A DNA stretch of 64,000 bases from Nocardia speluncae NBRC 108251. Lineage in GTDB: Bacteria; Actinomycetota; Actinomycetes; Mycobacteriales; Mycobacteriaceae. Shown one piece after another: positions 1 through 8,749 of this stretch. Position 1 is the stretch's first letter. Every line of letters starts with the position of its first letter. The notes under the pieces are model-generated. The model was not told where the DNA came from and did not search any database. It saw nothing but the letters and a program-made list of their open reading frames with translations. The stretch is taken from assembly GCF_001613245.1 (NCBI RefSeq), contig NZ_BDBZ01000002.1, forward strand, positions 682,001 to 746,000, written 5' to 3'. A program made the position numbers and the translations under genes.

Positions 1-348
1 CCGATCGGCGAGGCCTGCCGCCGCGTCCGCCGGCGGGGGGCGCGAGTCGCCCAGTTGCATCTGCGCCATCTCAATCCGCTACCGCCCGACCTCGGCGATA
101 CGCTGCGCCGCTACGACACCGTGGTAGCACCCGAGATGAACGGCGGACAGCTGGCCTGGCAGCTGCGGGCAAAGTACCTCGTAGACGTGCAACCATGGAC
201 AAAGGTGGCGGGTACCGCCTTTTCCGCCCAGGAACTGGTCGGTGTGATCGATGCGGCACTGGACGGCACACTGGCCGAACTGGAGCAGAGCAAGGCGTTC
301 ACCGCGCGAGCGCGAGCGACCTATCGGAGGAACGGGGGCGCATCATGA
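1..348 (+). CDS. korA: 2-oxoacid:ferredoxin oxidoreductase alpha subunit, C-terminal part
   Basis: This is the last 115 codons of a gene that enters from the left edge and stops at TGA 346-348. The subunit pairs with KorB to oxidise 2-oxoglutarate (or a related 2-oxoacid) to acyl-CoA while reducing ferredoxin. The visible part has the typical tail of the alpha chain: a conserved 'APEMNGGQLAWQLR' stretch, then 'YLVDVQPWTKVAGTAFS', then a short helical end. The stop overlaps the korB start (ATGA at 345-348), so the two are translationally coupled. The N-terminal gamma-like and pyrimidine-binding domains lie outside the window. The family call rests mainly on the neighbour and on this tail. Confidence 0.85.
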   Translation, partial: PIGEACRRVRRRGARVAQLHLRHLNPLPPDLGDTLRRYDTVVAPEMNGGQLAWQLRAKYLVDVQPWTKVAGTAFSAQELVGVIDAALDGTLAELEQSKAFTARARATYRRNGGAS

Positions 349-1442
349 CCATCACCGACACCTCGTCGACCGGGGCAGACCTCGGCATCACGCCGGTCTC
401 GGGATCGACCGGCGTACCAGCCGCGGACGGCCCGCAGAAGGCCAAGGACTACACCTCCGATCAGGAAGTGCGCTGGTGTCCCGGCTGCGGTGACTACGTC
501 ATCCTCGCTACGGTGCGTGGGTTCCTGGCCGAACTCGGTCTGCGGCGGGAGAACCTCATGTTCGTCTCCGGGATCGGCTGCTCCAGCCGTTTCCCCTATT
601 ACCTCGACGCCTACGGGATCCACTCGATCCACGGCCGTGCCCCCGCCATCGCCACCGGACTGGCGGTGACCCGCCCCGATCTGTCGGTCTGGGTGGTCAC
701 CGGGGACGGTGATGCCCTCTCCATCGGCGGAAATCACCTCATCCACGCCCTGCGCCGCAATGTGAACATGACCATCCTGTTGTTCAACAACCGGATCTAC
801 GGGCTCACCAAGGGGCAGTACTCCCCCACGTCCGAAGCGGGCAAGGTCACCAAATCGACGCCCATGGGCTCGGTCGATCACCCGTTCAATACGCTGTCGG
901 TCGCGCTCGGCGCGGAGGCGACCTTCGCCGCCCGGGCCCTGGATTCCGATCGTGCGGGGCTCACCGAGGTACTGCGTGCCGCCGCCGAACACCGCGGTAC
1001 CTCGTTCGTGGAGATCCTGCAGGACTGCCCGATCTTCAACGACGGTTCCTTCGATGTGCTGCGGCGCGGCGACAGCGAATCCCGCCTGATCCCGCTACGG
1101 CACGGCGAACCCCTGCGCTTCGGCGCCGACGGCGAATACGCGGTGGTGCAGCGTGGTTTCGGACTGGCCGTTGCGCCTGCGGCGGAGGTCGCGGAGAGCG
1201 AGATCGTCGTCCACGACGCCCACTGCGACGACCCCGAATACGCCTACGCTCTGTCACGCCTTTCCGACCAAGATCTCGATCACGTGGTCACCGGCACATT
1301 CCGGTCCGTCCAGCGACCGACCTACGACGACGGCGTCCGCGCGCAGACCACGGCGGCGCAGGAGAAGAACCCGGTCGGCCCCGACGGCCTGCAGCGCCTG
1401 CTCACCGGACCTGAAACCTGGACGGTCCGGCCGGCGCAGTAG
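345..1442 (+). CDS. korB: 2-oxoacid:ferredoxin oxidoreductase beta subunit
   Basis: The 365-residue beta subunit carries thiamine diphosphate and an Fe-S cluster. Residues 43-50 contain 'RWCPGCGD' (C45, C48), a further Cys is near 79 in 'SGIGCSS', and another is in 'QDCPIFNDG'. The TPP motif starts at 'VTGDGDAL' (118-125) and ends near 'NNRIYGLTKGQ'. The ATG at 345 overlaps the korA stop and follows GGAGG at 326-330. An ORF open further upstream is only readthrough of the korA region. Length and motifs match actinobacterial KorB, which together with KorA gives a CoA-dependent, NAD-independent bypass of 2-oxoglutarate dehydrogenase. The exact 2-oxoacid is inferred. Confidence 0.93.
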   Translation: MTITDTSSTGADLGITPVSGSTGVPAADGPQKAKDYTSDQEVRWCPGCGDYVILATVRGFLAELGLRRENLMFVSGIGCSSRFPYYLDAYGIHSIHGRAPAIATGLAVTRPDLSVWVVTGDGDALSIGGNHLIHALRRNVNMTILLFNNRIYGLTKGQYSPTSEAGKVTKSTPMGSVDHPFNTLSVALGAEATFAARALDSDRAGLTEVLRAAAEHRGTSFVEILQDCPIFNDGSFDVLRRGDSESRLIPLRHGEPLRFGADGEYAVVQRGFGLAVAPAAEVAESEIVVHDAHCDDPEYAYALSRLSDQDLDHVVTGTFRSVQRPTYDDGVRAQTTAAQEKNPVGPDGLQRLLTGPETWTVRPAQ

Positions 1443-1548
1443 CTCACTGCCCGAACTGTACGCGCCGGACCGGCACTCAGCGATTCGCGGAGTCCCGGAT
1501 TCGCCGACGCAGAACGCGCCTCGGCACCGTCCGCACGACCCCGGGTGG

Positions 1549-1746
1549 TCAAGGCCGCGGCAGCAATGCCTTTTCCGCCGGCAATCCGGCCGACGGAGTC
1601 TGCACGCGGCCGTCCAGAGCGCAGGCGTCCGGGTTGTGGGCGGATAGATGCCCGCCGGTGGCGACGACCGCCCGGCCGGTGATCCGAGCGATGACTTCGG
1701 GCTCATCCCTGCACCACGTTCTGGGGGATGTGGGTAGCGACCCATT
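1549..1746 (-). other. In-frame open stretch after the membrane-protein stop; possible lost C-terminus
   Basis: The 300-base gap between korB and the next gene holds no recognisable gene. On the minus strand the frame of the upstream membrane protein stays open for 65 codons after its TGA (1747-1749), ending at TGA 1549-1551. Its codon use resembles the neighbours, and its middle reads 'VIARITGRAVVATGGHLS'. It could be a former extension cut off by a premature stop, or chance openness in GC-rich DNA. I recognise no family in it. Confidence 0.2.
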
Positions 1747-2391
1747 TCAGTACAGGCCGGTGATCTCCTGGTCGGTGAGCACGATCTGAGCGACGTAGTC
1801 CTTGTTGCGGGCCGCGGCGACCGCCCGGTACAGGGGACGCTCCGGGAGCGGAGCATCGCGGGCTTCGGCGCGTAGCTGATGCACCAGCAGTTCGACGACC
1901 GCGATACCGGCCGCGAGTTCGCTGCGGGACAGGGTGTCGGCCAGTCGGCGCAGGCCCAGGATGTGCAGTTCACGACCGCTGCCCGCGTCGGTGTACATGG
2001 CCAGTGGTACCAGTTGGCGGTCCGGTCCGGCCGTGAGCCGTAGGACCACACGGCTGAGGCGGCCGGGATGGACCAGCAATTCGACACCGGTCACAGCGGG
2101 AACCCGTAGCTGCCGGGTACGCCACAGGGTGCGGGCGTACAGCGTGTTCCCCGCCAGCCACAGGCGACGGCGCCGGACTGCCAGGACGTACGCGACGGCA
2201 GGCACGGCCACCACGAGCGCCGCCACCACCCCGGCAACCGGTTCCAGGAACAATCCGGCCACCGAACCGACAACCAGGGCAAGACATACCGCGACCAGCG
2301 CCAGTCGGCGAAGGACGGGCGCATACATCTCGGGTGCTACCAGGTCCAACCCGATTCGCTGGTCGGCGGCGGGTGGAGGCGAATCGGTCAC
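1747..2391 (-). CDS. Membrane protein with two N-terminal helices and a PH-like tail
   Basis: A 214-residue protein. Two closely spaced hydrophobic helices (about residues 29-48 and 52-70) form a hairpin, followed by a basic 'RRRRLW' and a cytoplasmic beta-rich segment ('LYARTLWRTRQLRVPAV', 'GRLSRVVLRLTAG'). That layout is reminiscent of bacterial PH-domain membrane proteins. It lies 43 bases downstream of hisS on the same strand and is probably cotranscribed. No catalytic motif is visible. The PH-like comparison is an inference from secondary-structure pattern only; the function is unknown. Confidence 0.7.
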   Translation of the reverse strand: MTDSPPPAADQRIGLDLVAPEMYAPVLRRLALVAVCLALVVGSVAGLFLEPVAGVVAALVVAVPAVAYVLAVRRRRLWLAGNTLYARTLWRTRQLRVPAVTGVELLVHPGRLSRVVLRLTAGPDRQLVPLAMYTDAGSGRELHILGLRRLADTLSRSELAAGIAVVELLVHQLRAEARDAPLPERPLYRAVAAARNKDYVAQIVLTDQEITGLY

Positions 2392-2434
2392 GGCGGCGCT
2401 TTTCGGTCCGGGGGGCAGGGTCGCCCGCAGAGTA

Positions 2435-3700
2435 CTACGGGCGGCCGGACAGCGTGGTGACGATCTCCGCCAACGGGATCTGCCGCTGGTCGCCCGTGCG
2501 CATATCCTTCAGCCCGATGGTCTGTTCGGTCAGATCACGGTCACCGAGGATCAGGGTGTAGCGGGCGCCCGAGCGGTCGGCGGCCTTCATCGCCCCCTTG
2601 ACCCCGCGCTCACCGTAGACCAGGTCGACGCTGATACCGGCGGCCCGGAGTTCACCGGCCAGTACCACCATCCGCTGTTTCGCGGCATCCCCGAGCGGAA
2701 CCCCGAATACCTCGCAACGTGCCGGATCGCCCACGCCGACCCCTTCGGCGGCCAGTGCCAGAACCGTACGGTCCACCCCGAGCCCGAAGCCGATACCGGA
2801 CAGCGCCTGCCCGCCCAGCTCTGCCATCAGACCGTCGTAGCGGCCGCCGCCACCGATCCCGGATTGCGCGCCCAAGCCGTCGTGCACGAACTCGAAGGTC
2901 GTCTTCGTGTAATAGTCCAGGCCACGCACCATCCGCGGGTTCAACACGTACCGCACGCCGAGCCCGTCCAGGTGGCCGAGAACCCGGTCGAAATGATTCT
3001 TCGCCGATTCGGAAAGATGATCCAGCATCAGCGGGGCATCGTCGGTCATCTCACGTATCTCGGGCCGCTTGTCGTCGAGTACGCGCAGCGGGTTGATCTC
3101 GGCGCGGCGCCGGGTCTCGGCGTCGAGGTCGAGACCGAACAGGAATTCCTGCAACCGTTCGCGGTACTGCGGACGGCAGGTGTCGTCACCGAGCGAAGTG
3201 ATCTCGAGCCGGAACCCGGTGAGACCCAGACTTCGGAAACCGGCGTCGGCGACCGCGATGACTTCGGCATCCAGCGCGGGATCGTCGACGCCGATAGCTT
3301 CCACCCCGACCTGCTGCAACTGCCGGTAGCGGCCCTTCTGCGGGCGTTCATAGCGGAAGAACGGGCCCGCGTAACTCAGTTTCACCGGCAGCTGACCACG
3401 ATCCAGGCCGTGTTCGATCACCGCACGCATCACCCCGGCCGTGCCTTCCGGCCGCAAGGTCACGCTGCGTTCGCTACGGTCGGAGAAGGTGAACATCTCC
3501 TTGCTCACCACATCGGTGGACTCACCGACCCCGCGCGCAAACAGTTCGGTGTCCTCGAAGATCGGCAGCTCGATATGCCCGTACCCGGCGAGTCGGGCGG
3601 CGTTGAGCAGGCCGTCGCGTACCGCGACGAACTCGGCCGAACCGGGCGGGACATAATCCGGCACCCCCTTCGGGGCGGAGAAGCTGCTGGTCTTGGTCAC
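2435..3700 (-). CDS. hisS: Histidyl-tRNA synthetase
   Basis: A class II aminoacyl-tRNA synthetase that charges tRNA-His with histidine. The 421 residues are the normal length. Motif 2 is near residue 82 ('[12 protein letters not shown]'), followed by '[12 protein letters not shown]'. The histidine-binding signature is '[13 protein letters not shown]', followed by '[11 protein letters not shown]', and motif 3 is '[10 protein letters not shown]'. A C-terminal anticodon-binding domain starts around residue 330. The gene is divergent from the cyclophilin gene at 3891, as in M. tuberculosis, and the 190 bases between them must hold both promoters. Confidence 0.98.
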   Translation of the reverse strand: MTKTSSFSAPKGVPDYVPPGSAEFVAVRDGLLNAARLAGYGHIELPIFEDTELFARGVGESTDVVSKEMFTFSDRSERSVTLRPEGTAGVMRAVIEHGLDRGQLPVKLSYAGPFFRYERPQKGRYRQLQQVGVEAIGVDDPALDAEVIAVADAGFRSLGLTGFRLEITSLGDDTCRPQYRERLQEFLFGLDLDAETRRRAEINPLRVLDDKRPEIREMTDDAPLMLDHLSESAKNHFDRVLGHLDGLGVRYVLNPRMVRGLDYYTKTTFEFVHDGLGAQSGIGGGGRYDGLMAELGGQALSGIGFGLGVDRTVLALAAEGVGVGDPARCEVFGVPLGDAAKQRMVVLAGELRAAGISVDLVYGERGVKGAMKAADRSGARYTLILGDRDLTEQTIGLKDMRTGDQRQIPLAEIVTTLSGRP

Positions 3701-3890
3701 GGTGAATCAGTTTCCCCCACCCGGCCCGGTCGAGTCCAACCGGTTACCGCCCGCCGGGCCACAGCGCGGAGAGTCCCGGGCAACATCCGGGGACAAACAG
3801 ACGGAGATGGCAGACTCTATTCCCGGAACCAACAGACCAGAAGCGACCGGCCGGGCCCGGGCCCGGCCGCCGCACGGGAGGAACGTGGTA

Positions 3891-4772
3891 GTGCCGAGCA
3901 ACGAACAGCGCCGAGCGGCGGCGAAACGCAAGCTGGAACGACAGCTCGCCAGCCGGGCCGAACGCGCGCGCAAGCGTAAGCAACTCACCATCGCCGGATC
4001 CGCGCTCGGTGTCGTCGTGGTGATCGCCGCGGTGACCGGTGTGTATTTCCTGACCCGCGGCGAGGACAACGCTGATACCGCCGCCTCGCAGACGCCCGAC
4101 GCCTCGCTGTCCAGTACGCCGGGCGCCGCGCCGCCGCCGCCCGCGGCCGCGAAGCCGGCCAGTGTGAATTGCGTCTACAACGACACACCTGAACCGGCGG
4201 CCGAGCCGGTGGAGAAACCGCGTGCGGAGGGTATCCGGACCGGTGACGACAATGCGACGCTGAGCCTCAGCGTGGACAGCAACCACGGCCCGCTCGGACT
4301 GACGTTGAACAATGCCGAATCGCCGTGCACCGTGAACAGTTTTGCCAGCCTGGCGGGCCAGGGCTATTTCGACGGTACGGACTGCCACCGCCTCACCCAG
4401 GGCGAGGGCTTGAAGGTATTGCAGTGCGGTGATCCGACCGGAACGGGTACCGGCGGCCCGGGCTACCAGTTCGACAACGAGTACCCCACCGACCAGTACC
4501 CGCCGGAGGATCCGGCCCTGTCGGAGCCGATCGGCTACAAGCGTGGCGTACTGGCCATGGCGAATGCCGGGCCCGGCACCAACGGTAGCCAGTTCTTCAT
4601 CGTCTACGGCGATTCGATGCTGCCGCCGAACTACACGATCTTCGGTACCGTCGACGAGGCCGGCCTGGCCACGCTGGACACTATCGCCGGGATCGGGCAG
4701 GACGAATCCAATGGTCCGGGCGACGGCAAACCGAACCAGCCGGTGACACTGAAGTCGGTGCGGATCGACTGA
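3891..4772 (+). CDS. ppiB: Membrane-anchored cyclophilin-type peptidyl-prolyl isomerase
   Basis: A PpiB-like protein of 293 residues that catalyses cis-trans isomerisation of proline bonds, here outside the membrane. It has a very basic cytoplasmic start (1-33), one transmembrane helix (about 36-57), an Ala/Pro/Ser linker (to about 95) and a cyclophilin domain. The domain shows 'FDGTDCHRLTQGEG', 'CGDPTGTGTGGPGYQF', 'NGSQFFIVYGD' and 'NYTIFGTV'. The GTG at 3891 is chosen because GGGAGGA (3876-3882) is well spaced. The frame is open further upstream, but that part looks non-coding. In M. tuberculosis the next gene is relA; here a 17-kb block intervenes. Confidence 0.92.
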   Translation: MPSNEQRRAAAKRKLERQLASRAERARKRKQLTIAGSALGVVVVIAAVTGVYFLTRGEDNADTAASQTPDASLSSTPGAAPPPPAAAKPASVNCVYNDTPEPAAEPVEKPRAEGIRTGDDNATLSLSVDSNHGPLGLTLNNAESPCTVNSFASLAGQGYFDGTDCHRLTQGEGLKVLQCGDPTGTGTGGPGYQFDNEYPTDQYPPEDPALSEPIGYKRGVLAMANAGPGTNGSQFFIVYGDSMLPPNYTIFGTVDEAGLATLDTIAGIGQDESNGPGDGKPNQPVTLKSVRID

Positions 4773-5080
4773 GATCGACGGGCGGGTTCGCCCCCTCAGC
4801 GATCCCGTAGATATATGCTGGTCGGCGTTACGTAGTACAGACTGTGCCCCTGTCTCTCGGGTAATCTCGGAAGTGGGAGTGCGCGTGACCATGTCGCGCT
4901 CATCGGTCGCCGTCCGGGCCGGTGCGCTGCCGGCGGGATCTTCCGGCAAATGTTTCCGGAGACCGGATCCCGGCGGAACGTTCGCGGATCGGGTGGCGAA
5001 TCCCGATCCGCCCGGCGCGGCTCCGCTGCCGCCGGGCACCATGTACACCCATAGTGACCACCGCAGTATCGGGAGCAGCC
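4773..5080 (+). promoter_or_regulatory. 308-base gap upstream of the 5081 gene; AT-rich -10-like box
   Basis: No gene is seen here. A GGGCG/CGCCC mini-hairpin follows the ppiB stop (near 4779-4795) and may be a weak terminator. An unusually AT-rich TAGATATATG (4808-4817) is a plausible -10 region for the downstream gene. A short frame opening at 4873 has no good start signal, and I do not call it. Confidence 0.3.
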
Positions 5081-5677
5081 ATGTCCGAGGATATCGACGA
5101 TATCGGCCGGGAAACCGCGGCCATGATGAAGACAATGTTGCAGATCGCGACCCTCGTCGCGCTGAAAACCCGGGAACGTGGTCAGCGTGAGGCCGAGGCC
5201 CGCGTGAAACTCACCGAAGCACGGGTGAAGGAGGCCCGGGAACTGCAGACCCGGGAGGCACGCGATGCCAAGTCCAAGGATCCACGCAACCTCGCATTGG
5301 CCCAGACCATTTCACGGGCAACGGCCGAGTTGAAACCGGGCTCCTCCGTCCCGCAACGTGAAACGAGCGGTTATCGCGGGGTGCAGCTGGAGAAGGACCG
5401 CGTCACGCTGGAACGGTTCACAGAGAGATCCGAACAGGTGACCGAGGCCGCAACAGCGGTGAGCTACGACTCGGTGGAGCGCCGGGCGGCATTGGCGGCA
5501 CATCTGTCCAGGATCGGGATCGCCCCAGAACTCGCGGCGGCCCGGATGCTGGTCGAAGTGGGCCAGGCGGGACCGGCCAGCGAAGCGGCCCGCAACCGCC
5601 CGGACCGGACGCCCGCGGTTCAGCGGGCCCGGGAGCAGGAGCTCAGCAAGAGCCGCGGGCTGGAGCGGAGCCGGTAA
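5081..5677 (+). CDS. Uncharacterised charged, helical protein next to the secretion locus
   Basis: A 198-residue protein I do not recognise. After an acidic start ('MSEDIDDIGRETAAMMK') comes a hydrophobic patch 'MLQIATLVALK', then a long Glu/Arg/Lys/Ala-rich stretch (about 30-75) that should form a coiled coil. A polar middle follows, and a helical C-terminus 'RRAALAAHLSRIGIAPELA'. ATG 5081 follows a GGGAGC element. It is convergent with the secretion operon and shares its terminator (5732-5764). Its position at the edge of that operon suggests a functional link, such as a substrate or accessory factor, but that is inference. Confidence 0.65.
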   Translation: MSEDIDDIGRETAAMMKTMLQIATLVALKTRERGQREAEARVKLTEARVKEARELQTREARDAKSKDPRNLALAQTISRATAELKPGSSVPQRETSGYRGVQLEKDRVTLERFTERSEQVTEAATAVSYDSVERRAALAAHLSRIGIAPELAAARMLVEVGQAGPASEAARNRPDRTPAVQRAREQELSKSRGLERSR

Positions 5678-5731
5678 CCCGACTCCGGCGGTACGCGCAG
5701 GGAGTTCACTCCCGCACCGGATCGGCACACC

Positions 5732-5764
5732 GAGAAAACGCCCGTCGGCGACGGGCGTTTTCTC
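5732..5764. terminator. Strong bidirectional terminator
   Basis: A perfect 15-bp stem (arms 5732-5746 and 5750-5764) with a 3-base loop GGC. The left arm starts GAGAAAACGCCCGTC, so each strand ends in TTTTCTC. It lies between two convergent genes and can end both the 5081 gene and the long secretion operon. Confidence 0.9.
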
Positions 5765-5795
5765 GTGCAGTAGCGCAGTAAGCAGCACGAACCTG

Positions 5796-6239
5796 TCAGC
5801 GTCGTGGATCCTCGATCTCTATCCCACCGGCAGGCTCGGATTCTGCGGCGGGGTGCTCACCGTTGTCTGCCGGTTCGCTGAACAACCCCTGCGGCGGTGA
5901 CGCCAGCGGGAGGGGGTCGAGTCTGTCCTTGTGCCCGTTGCGCACGCTGCAGTATTTGAACGGCCCGCGCGGGTCGAGCAGAACTGCCATGTGCTGGTCG
6001 GCATGGTCGAGGAACCACACGCTCATGCCGGTGGCCGGGTCCTGCCGCAGATGCTCCCAGGCTCGCCATACAGCGTCGAGCCGGACCACTGCCTCGGTGT
6101 GTTGCCACCATTGCGGGCACCAGACGGTATCGCTGAGATCGCTGACCTGGCGCCGATAGACAACGCTGAGATAGTTCTCGACGAACTCCACCACGTTCTC
6201 GTAGACGAGCTGTCCTTGCTGTGGGGGGGTCTCGGTCAC
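5796..6239 (-). CDS. DUF4913 family protein
   Basis: A 147-residue soluble protein with the DUF4913 pattern: 'WCPQWWQHTEAVVRLDAVW', then 'WEHLRQDPATGMSVWFLDH', then 'ADQHMAVLLDPRGPF'. The family is found beside actinobacterial conjugation genes; its biochemical role is unknown. The C-terminal 35 residues are acidic and disordered. Its start overlaps the stop of the coupling-ATPase gene by 4 bases (6236-6239), so it is the last gene of the operon and may act with that ATPase, for example as a substrate adaptor (inference). Confidence 0.85.
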   Translation of the reverse strand: MTETPPQQGQLVYENVVEFVENYLSVVYRRQVSDLSDTVWCPQWWQHTEAVVRLDAVWRAWEHLRQDPATGMSVWFLDHADQHMAVLLDPRGPFKYCSVRNGHKDRLDPLPLASPPQGLFSEPADNGEHPAAESEPAGGIEIEDPRR

Positions 6240-8116
6240 AGCGGGCGAACCTCCTGCCTGTCTCCCGGGCCGTTATCGGGTCCCGGGGGTGTTTCTCCCG
6301 GTCCGCTATCCGGTTCCGGGGGTGTTCCTTTGATGAGCGACGGAGATCCGATGAGATCGGGGATACGAGTTTTCTGCTGCGGATCGTGCTGCTCTATGGA
6401 TTTCTTCACCAGCGGCGCATACTCGCCCTCCCACCATGGCACAGTCCGCACCAGGACGGGCGGAGCCCCGGACGAGAACACGATGGCGCGACCGCGCGGC
6501 AGCGTGGCCAGGGCCTGCACCGTGAACGTTTTCGACGATCCCAGCGACCGCGAGTAACTCTTGCTCCCCTTGGATTCCGAGACCGACCCCGAGATGGACG
6601 AATGCTCGCCGATGGCCTCGGAACGCTCCCGCAGGAAATTCGCGTCGTCTACGCCACTGCCGAACACCTTGATATTGGCGGCCGACCAGAGCGCGTTCAT
6701 CCCATCGTCGCCCCAGCACCGGGCGCCCTGCGCCCAGGACTGCAGGACGGTCATCACCACGATGCCGCGCGACCCGAAATGGCTGTACTGCTTGGGCAGA
6801 TCTTTCCAGCGCACGACATTCGCGGCCTCGTCCAGCACGGCCAGCAGTGGAATCGGCAGCCGCCCGAAGGCCGACCGGGACGCCTTGCGCATGGCGACGT
6901 CGATAACGGCCTCGGTGAGCGCGCTGACCAGCGGGGCGGCGGAACCACGGCCTTCGAGGGACAGGCTGTAGAGCGTGCCGTTGTTCTCGATGAACTCCAG
7001 CTCGTCGAACTGGCCCCGGTCTCTTTCATTGGGATCCGTGCGCGGGGTCACCCATTTGTGCACATTCCGCAATTTCAAACAGCGCACCATTTTCTTTGCG
7101 GTGCTGAAGATTCCGCTGCGGGTACGGGGATCGGCGTTGTACTGCGCGCCCAGGCCGGACGCCGAGAAACGGTGCCCGGCTTTGTCCAGTAGTTCGACGG
7201 CCTCCGCATCGCTCGGGTTCGTCACCCATTCCCAGATCTGCGTGATGGGTCGCCGGCCGACCGCCGCGGCCAGGAACAGGCCGGCCAGCAGATCTTCGGC
7301 CTCCGGGTCGAAGAAGTTGTCCTTACCGGAATCGGCACCGCTGTCCGCGTCCGCGAAATGCCCGGCCAGCCGCGCCGCCCGCATCTCGCAGCCGTCGCTG
7401 TGCGCGTCCACCCAGGCGAGTGGGTTCCAGTACCAGGTGGGTTCCTCGGCCGCGACACCCTGCGGATCGAATACGAAGGTCCGGCTGCCTTTGGCTTCGC
7501 GGACATCCCGGGTGGCATCCACGACGTCACGTTTGTTGGAGGTGGCCAGGACCGGACCGATAGCACTGAGAATCGCCGGGATGACCCGTGAACTGGACTT
7601 CCCCTGCCGCGGACCCCAGATATCGAGGTGCAGATCCTCGTAGGAGCCGTACAGCATGGAGCCGTCGGCGACAGCGACCCCGATCGGCACCCCCGGCGAA
7701 TCGTCGGAGCCGAGCCGCACACCGAGCTGTCCGGCCTTGTCCCGGACACCGGCCTCGGTGAGGGCGGCGATGGCGCCGCCGTTACCCATGACATCGGCCT
7801 TGTCGTCCACTGCCAGCCGGCCGATAGTGCGTTTGGCCGCGGAACGCCGGCGCCACAGCACGAACCCGACCAGCGCGGCGACGACCAGCAGCAGGATCAC
7901 CGTGGCTCCGGTGGGCCAGCGCAGTTCCCCCTTGACCATCCCCGCGACAATGGCGATCGGGTTGACCGGCATATCCTGCTTCTGCAGCGAAAGCATATTG
8001 CCCAGATGCAGCGCCACCCAGACCGTTGCCAGGACCGCACCGCCCACATATATCGCGATGAGGCTCAGGTCCGGGCCGGGGACGGCCGGATCCTTCACCG
8101 GTTTCTTCTTCGCCAT
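6236..8116 (-). CDS. VirD4/TraG-type type IV coupling ATPase
   Basis: A 626-residue inner-membrane ATPase that would recruit substrates to the secretion channel. Two transmembrane helices lie at about 17-37 and 70-88. Walker A is 'GPRQGKSS' (168-175) and Walker B is 'LLAVLDEA' (423-430). The region 'SLEGRGSAAPLVSALTEAV' and the segment after Walker B fit the TraM-recognition/TraG C-terminal fold. The C-terminus is a Pro/Gly/Asp-rich tail with repeats of 'PDSGPGETPPGPDNGPGD'. It lies between the lipoprotein gene (30-base gap) and the DUF4913 gene (overlap). The cargo, DNA or protein, cannot be told from sequence. Confidence 0.93.
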   Translation of the reverse strand: MAKKKPVKDPAVPGPDLSLIAIYVGGAVLATVWVALHLGNMLSLQKQDMPVNPIAIVAGMVKGELRWPTGATVILLLVVAALVGFVLWRRRSAAKRTIGRLAVDDKADVMGNGGAIAALTEAGVRDKAGQLGVRLGSDDSPGVPIGVAVADGSMLYGSYEDLHLDIWGPRQGKSSSRVIPAILSAIGPVLATSNKRDVVDATRDVREAKGSRTFVFDPQGVAAEEPTWYWNPLAWVDAHSDGCEMRAARLAGHFADADSGADSGKDNFFDPEAEDLLAGLFLAAAVGRRPITQIWEWVTNPSDAEAVELLDKAGHRFSASGLGAQYNADPRTRSGIFSTAKKMVRCLKLRNVHKWVTPRTDPNERDRGQFDELEFIENNGTLYSLSLEGRGSAAPLVSALTEAVIDVAMRKASRSAFGRLPIPLLAVLDEAANVVRWKDLPKQYSHFGSRGIVVMTVLQSWAQGARCWGDDGMNALWSAANIKVFGSGVDDANFLRERSEAIGEHSSISGSVSESKGSKSYSRSLGSSKTFTVQALATLPRGRAIVFSSGAPPVLVRTVPWWEGEYAPLVKKSIEQHDPQQKTRIPDLIGSPSLIKGTPPEPDSGPGETPPGPDNGPGDRQEVRPL

Positions 8117-8146
8117 ACCTGCCTCCTCAGTGGTCCCCGCCCGTGG

Positions 8147-8749
8147 TCACCGGTAACCGTCGAGCCGCCAGCCCGTGGGCGTTTGCACCACGGTCGCGAT
8201 CACGGTGGCCGGCGCCAGGGGTTCCTCGCGGCCGTCCGGGTAGACGACGGTCTGCTCGATTCCGATCTTGTACTGCCGCACCGCGGGATCCGGCCCGGCG
8301 GGCGGCCGGTCCCCGGATGCGAAGGCAAACGATTCGACCCGCGCGCTCGCCGCCGCCCATTCACCCCAGCGCAGCGAAACGCCGGGTACAGCCGCGGTAT
8401 CCGTGGGCGCGTCCAGTACCCGGACCAAGCTGGGGCCCAGGAATCTCCGCGCCCGCTCCAAGGAATCTCCCGGTACTTCGGTGGCCGGCTCCCACCGGTA
8501 GATCTCCCGCAACGCGGCAACGGCCACCCCGTCGGGTGTGGTGGGATCCGGTGCGGGGACGGCCTCGAGCCGCCGCGGAGTGGGAACGGCCGGCCCGCCT
8601 GCCGGACCCGCGCCGTCGCCACCCCCACAGCCGCTCAGCATCATCATGCTCAGCATCAGCGCCACCACCAGTCCCGCACCGGCACTCGTCTTCCGGTTCC
8701 AGGTTAACCGCCACGACGCCGAACGAGTCGCCGATCCACGCGTGTTCAC
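8147..8749 (-). CDS. Secretion-locus lipoprotein
   Basis: A 200-residue predicted lipoprotein. The basic start is followed by a hydrophobic signal and lipobox 'LSGC' (about residues 38-42), a Gly/Pro spacer, then a domain with 'GVAVAALREIYRWEPATE' and a final beta-hairpin 'PATVIATVVQTPTGWRL'. This pattern resembles NTF2-like periplasmic domains of VirB8-type proteins, but only loosely. The GTG start overlaps the hydrolase stop (GTGA, 8746-8749). It probably forms part of the outer assembly of the secretion machine. Confidence 0.75.
   Translation of the reverse strand: MNTRGSATRSASWRLTWNRKTSAGAGLVVALMLSMMMLSGCGGGDGAGPAGGPAVPTPRRLEAVPAPDPTTPDGVAVAALREIYRWEPATEVPGDSLERARRFLGPSLVRVLDAPTDTAAVPGVSLRWGEWAAASARVESFAFASGDRPPAGPDPAVRQYKIGIEQTVVYPDGREEPLAPATVIATVVQTPTGWRLDGYR

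Noticed and set aside
1934..3979. A 681-codon plus-strand frame opposite hisS
   Set aside because: It is the antisense shadow of hisS and its neighbour; its sequence is low in recognisable motifs, and hisS has full class II motifs on the other strand.
4873..5190. A 105-codon frame upstream of the 5081 gene
   Set aside because: Poor start signal and overlap with the better-supported gene at 5081; composition looks non-coding.
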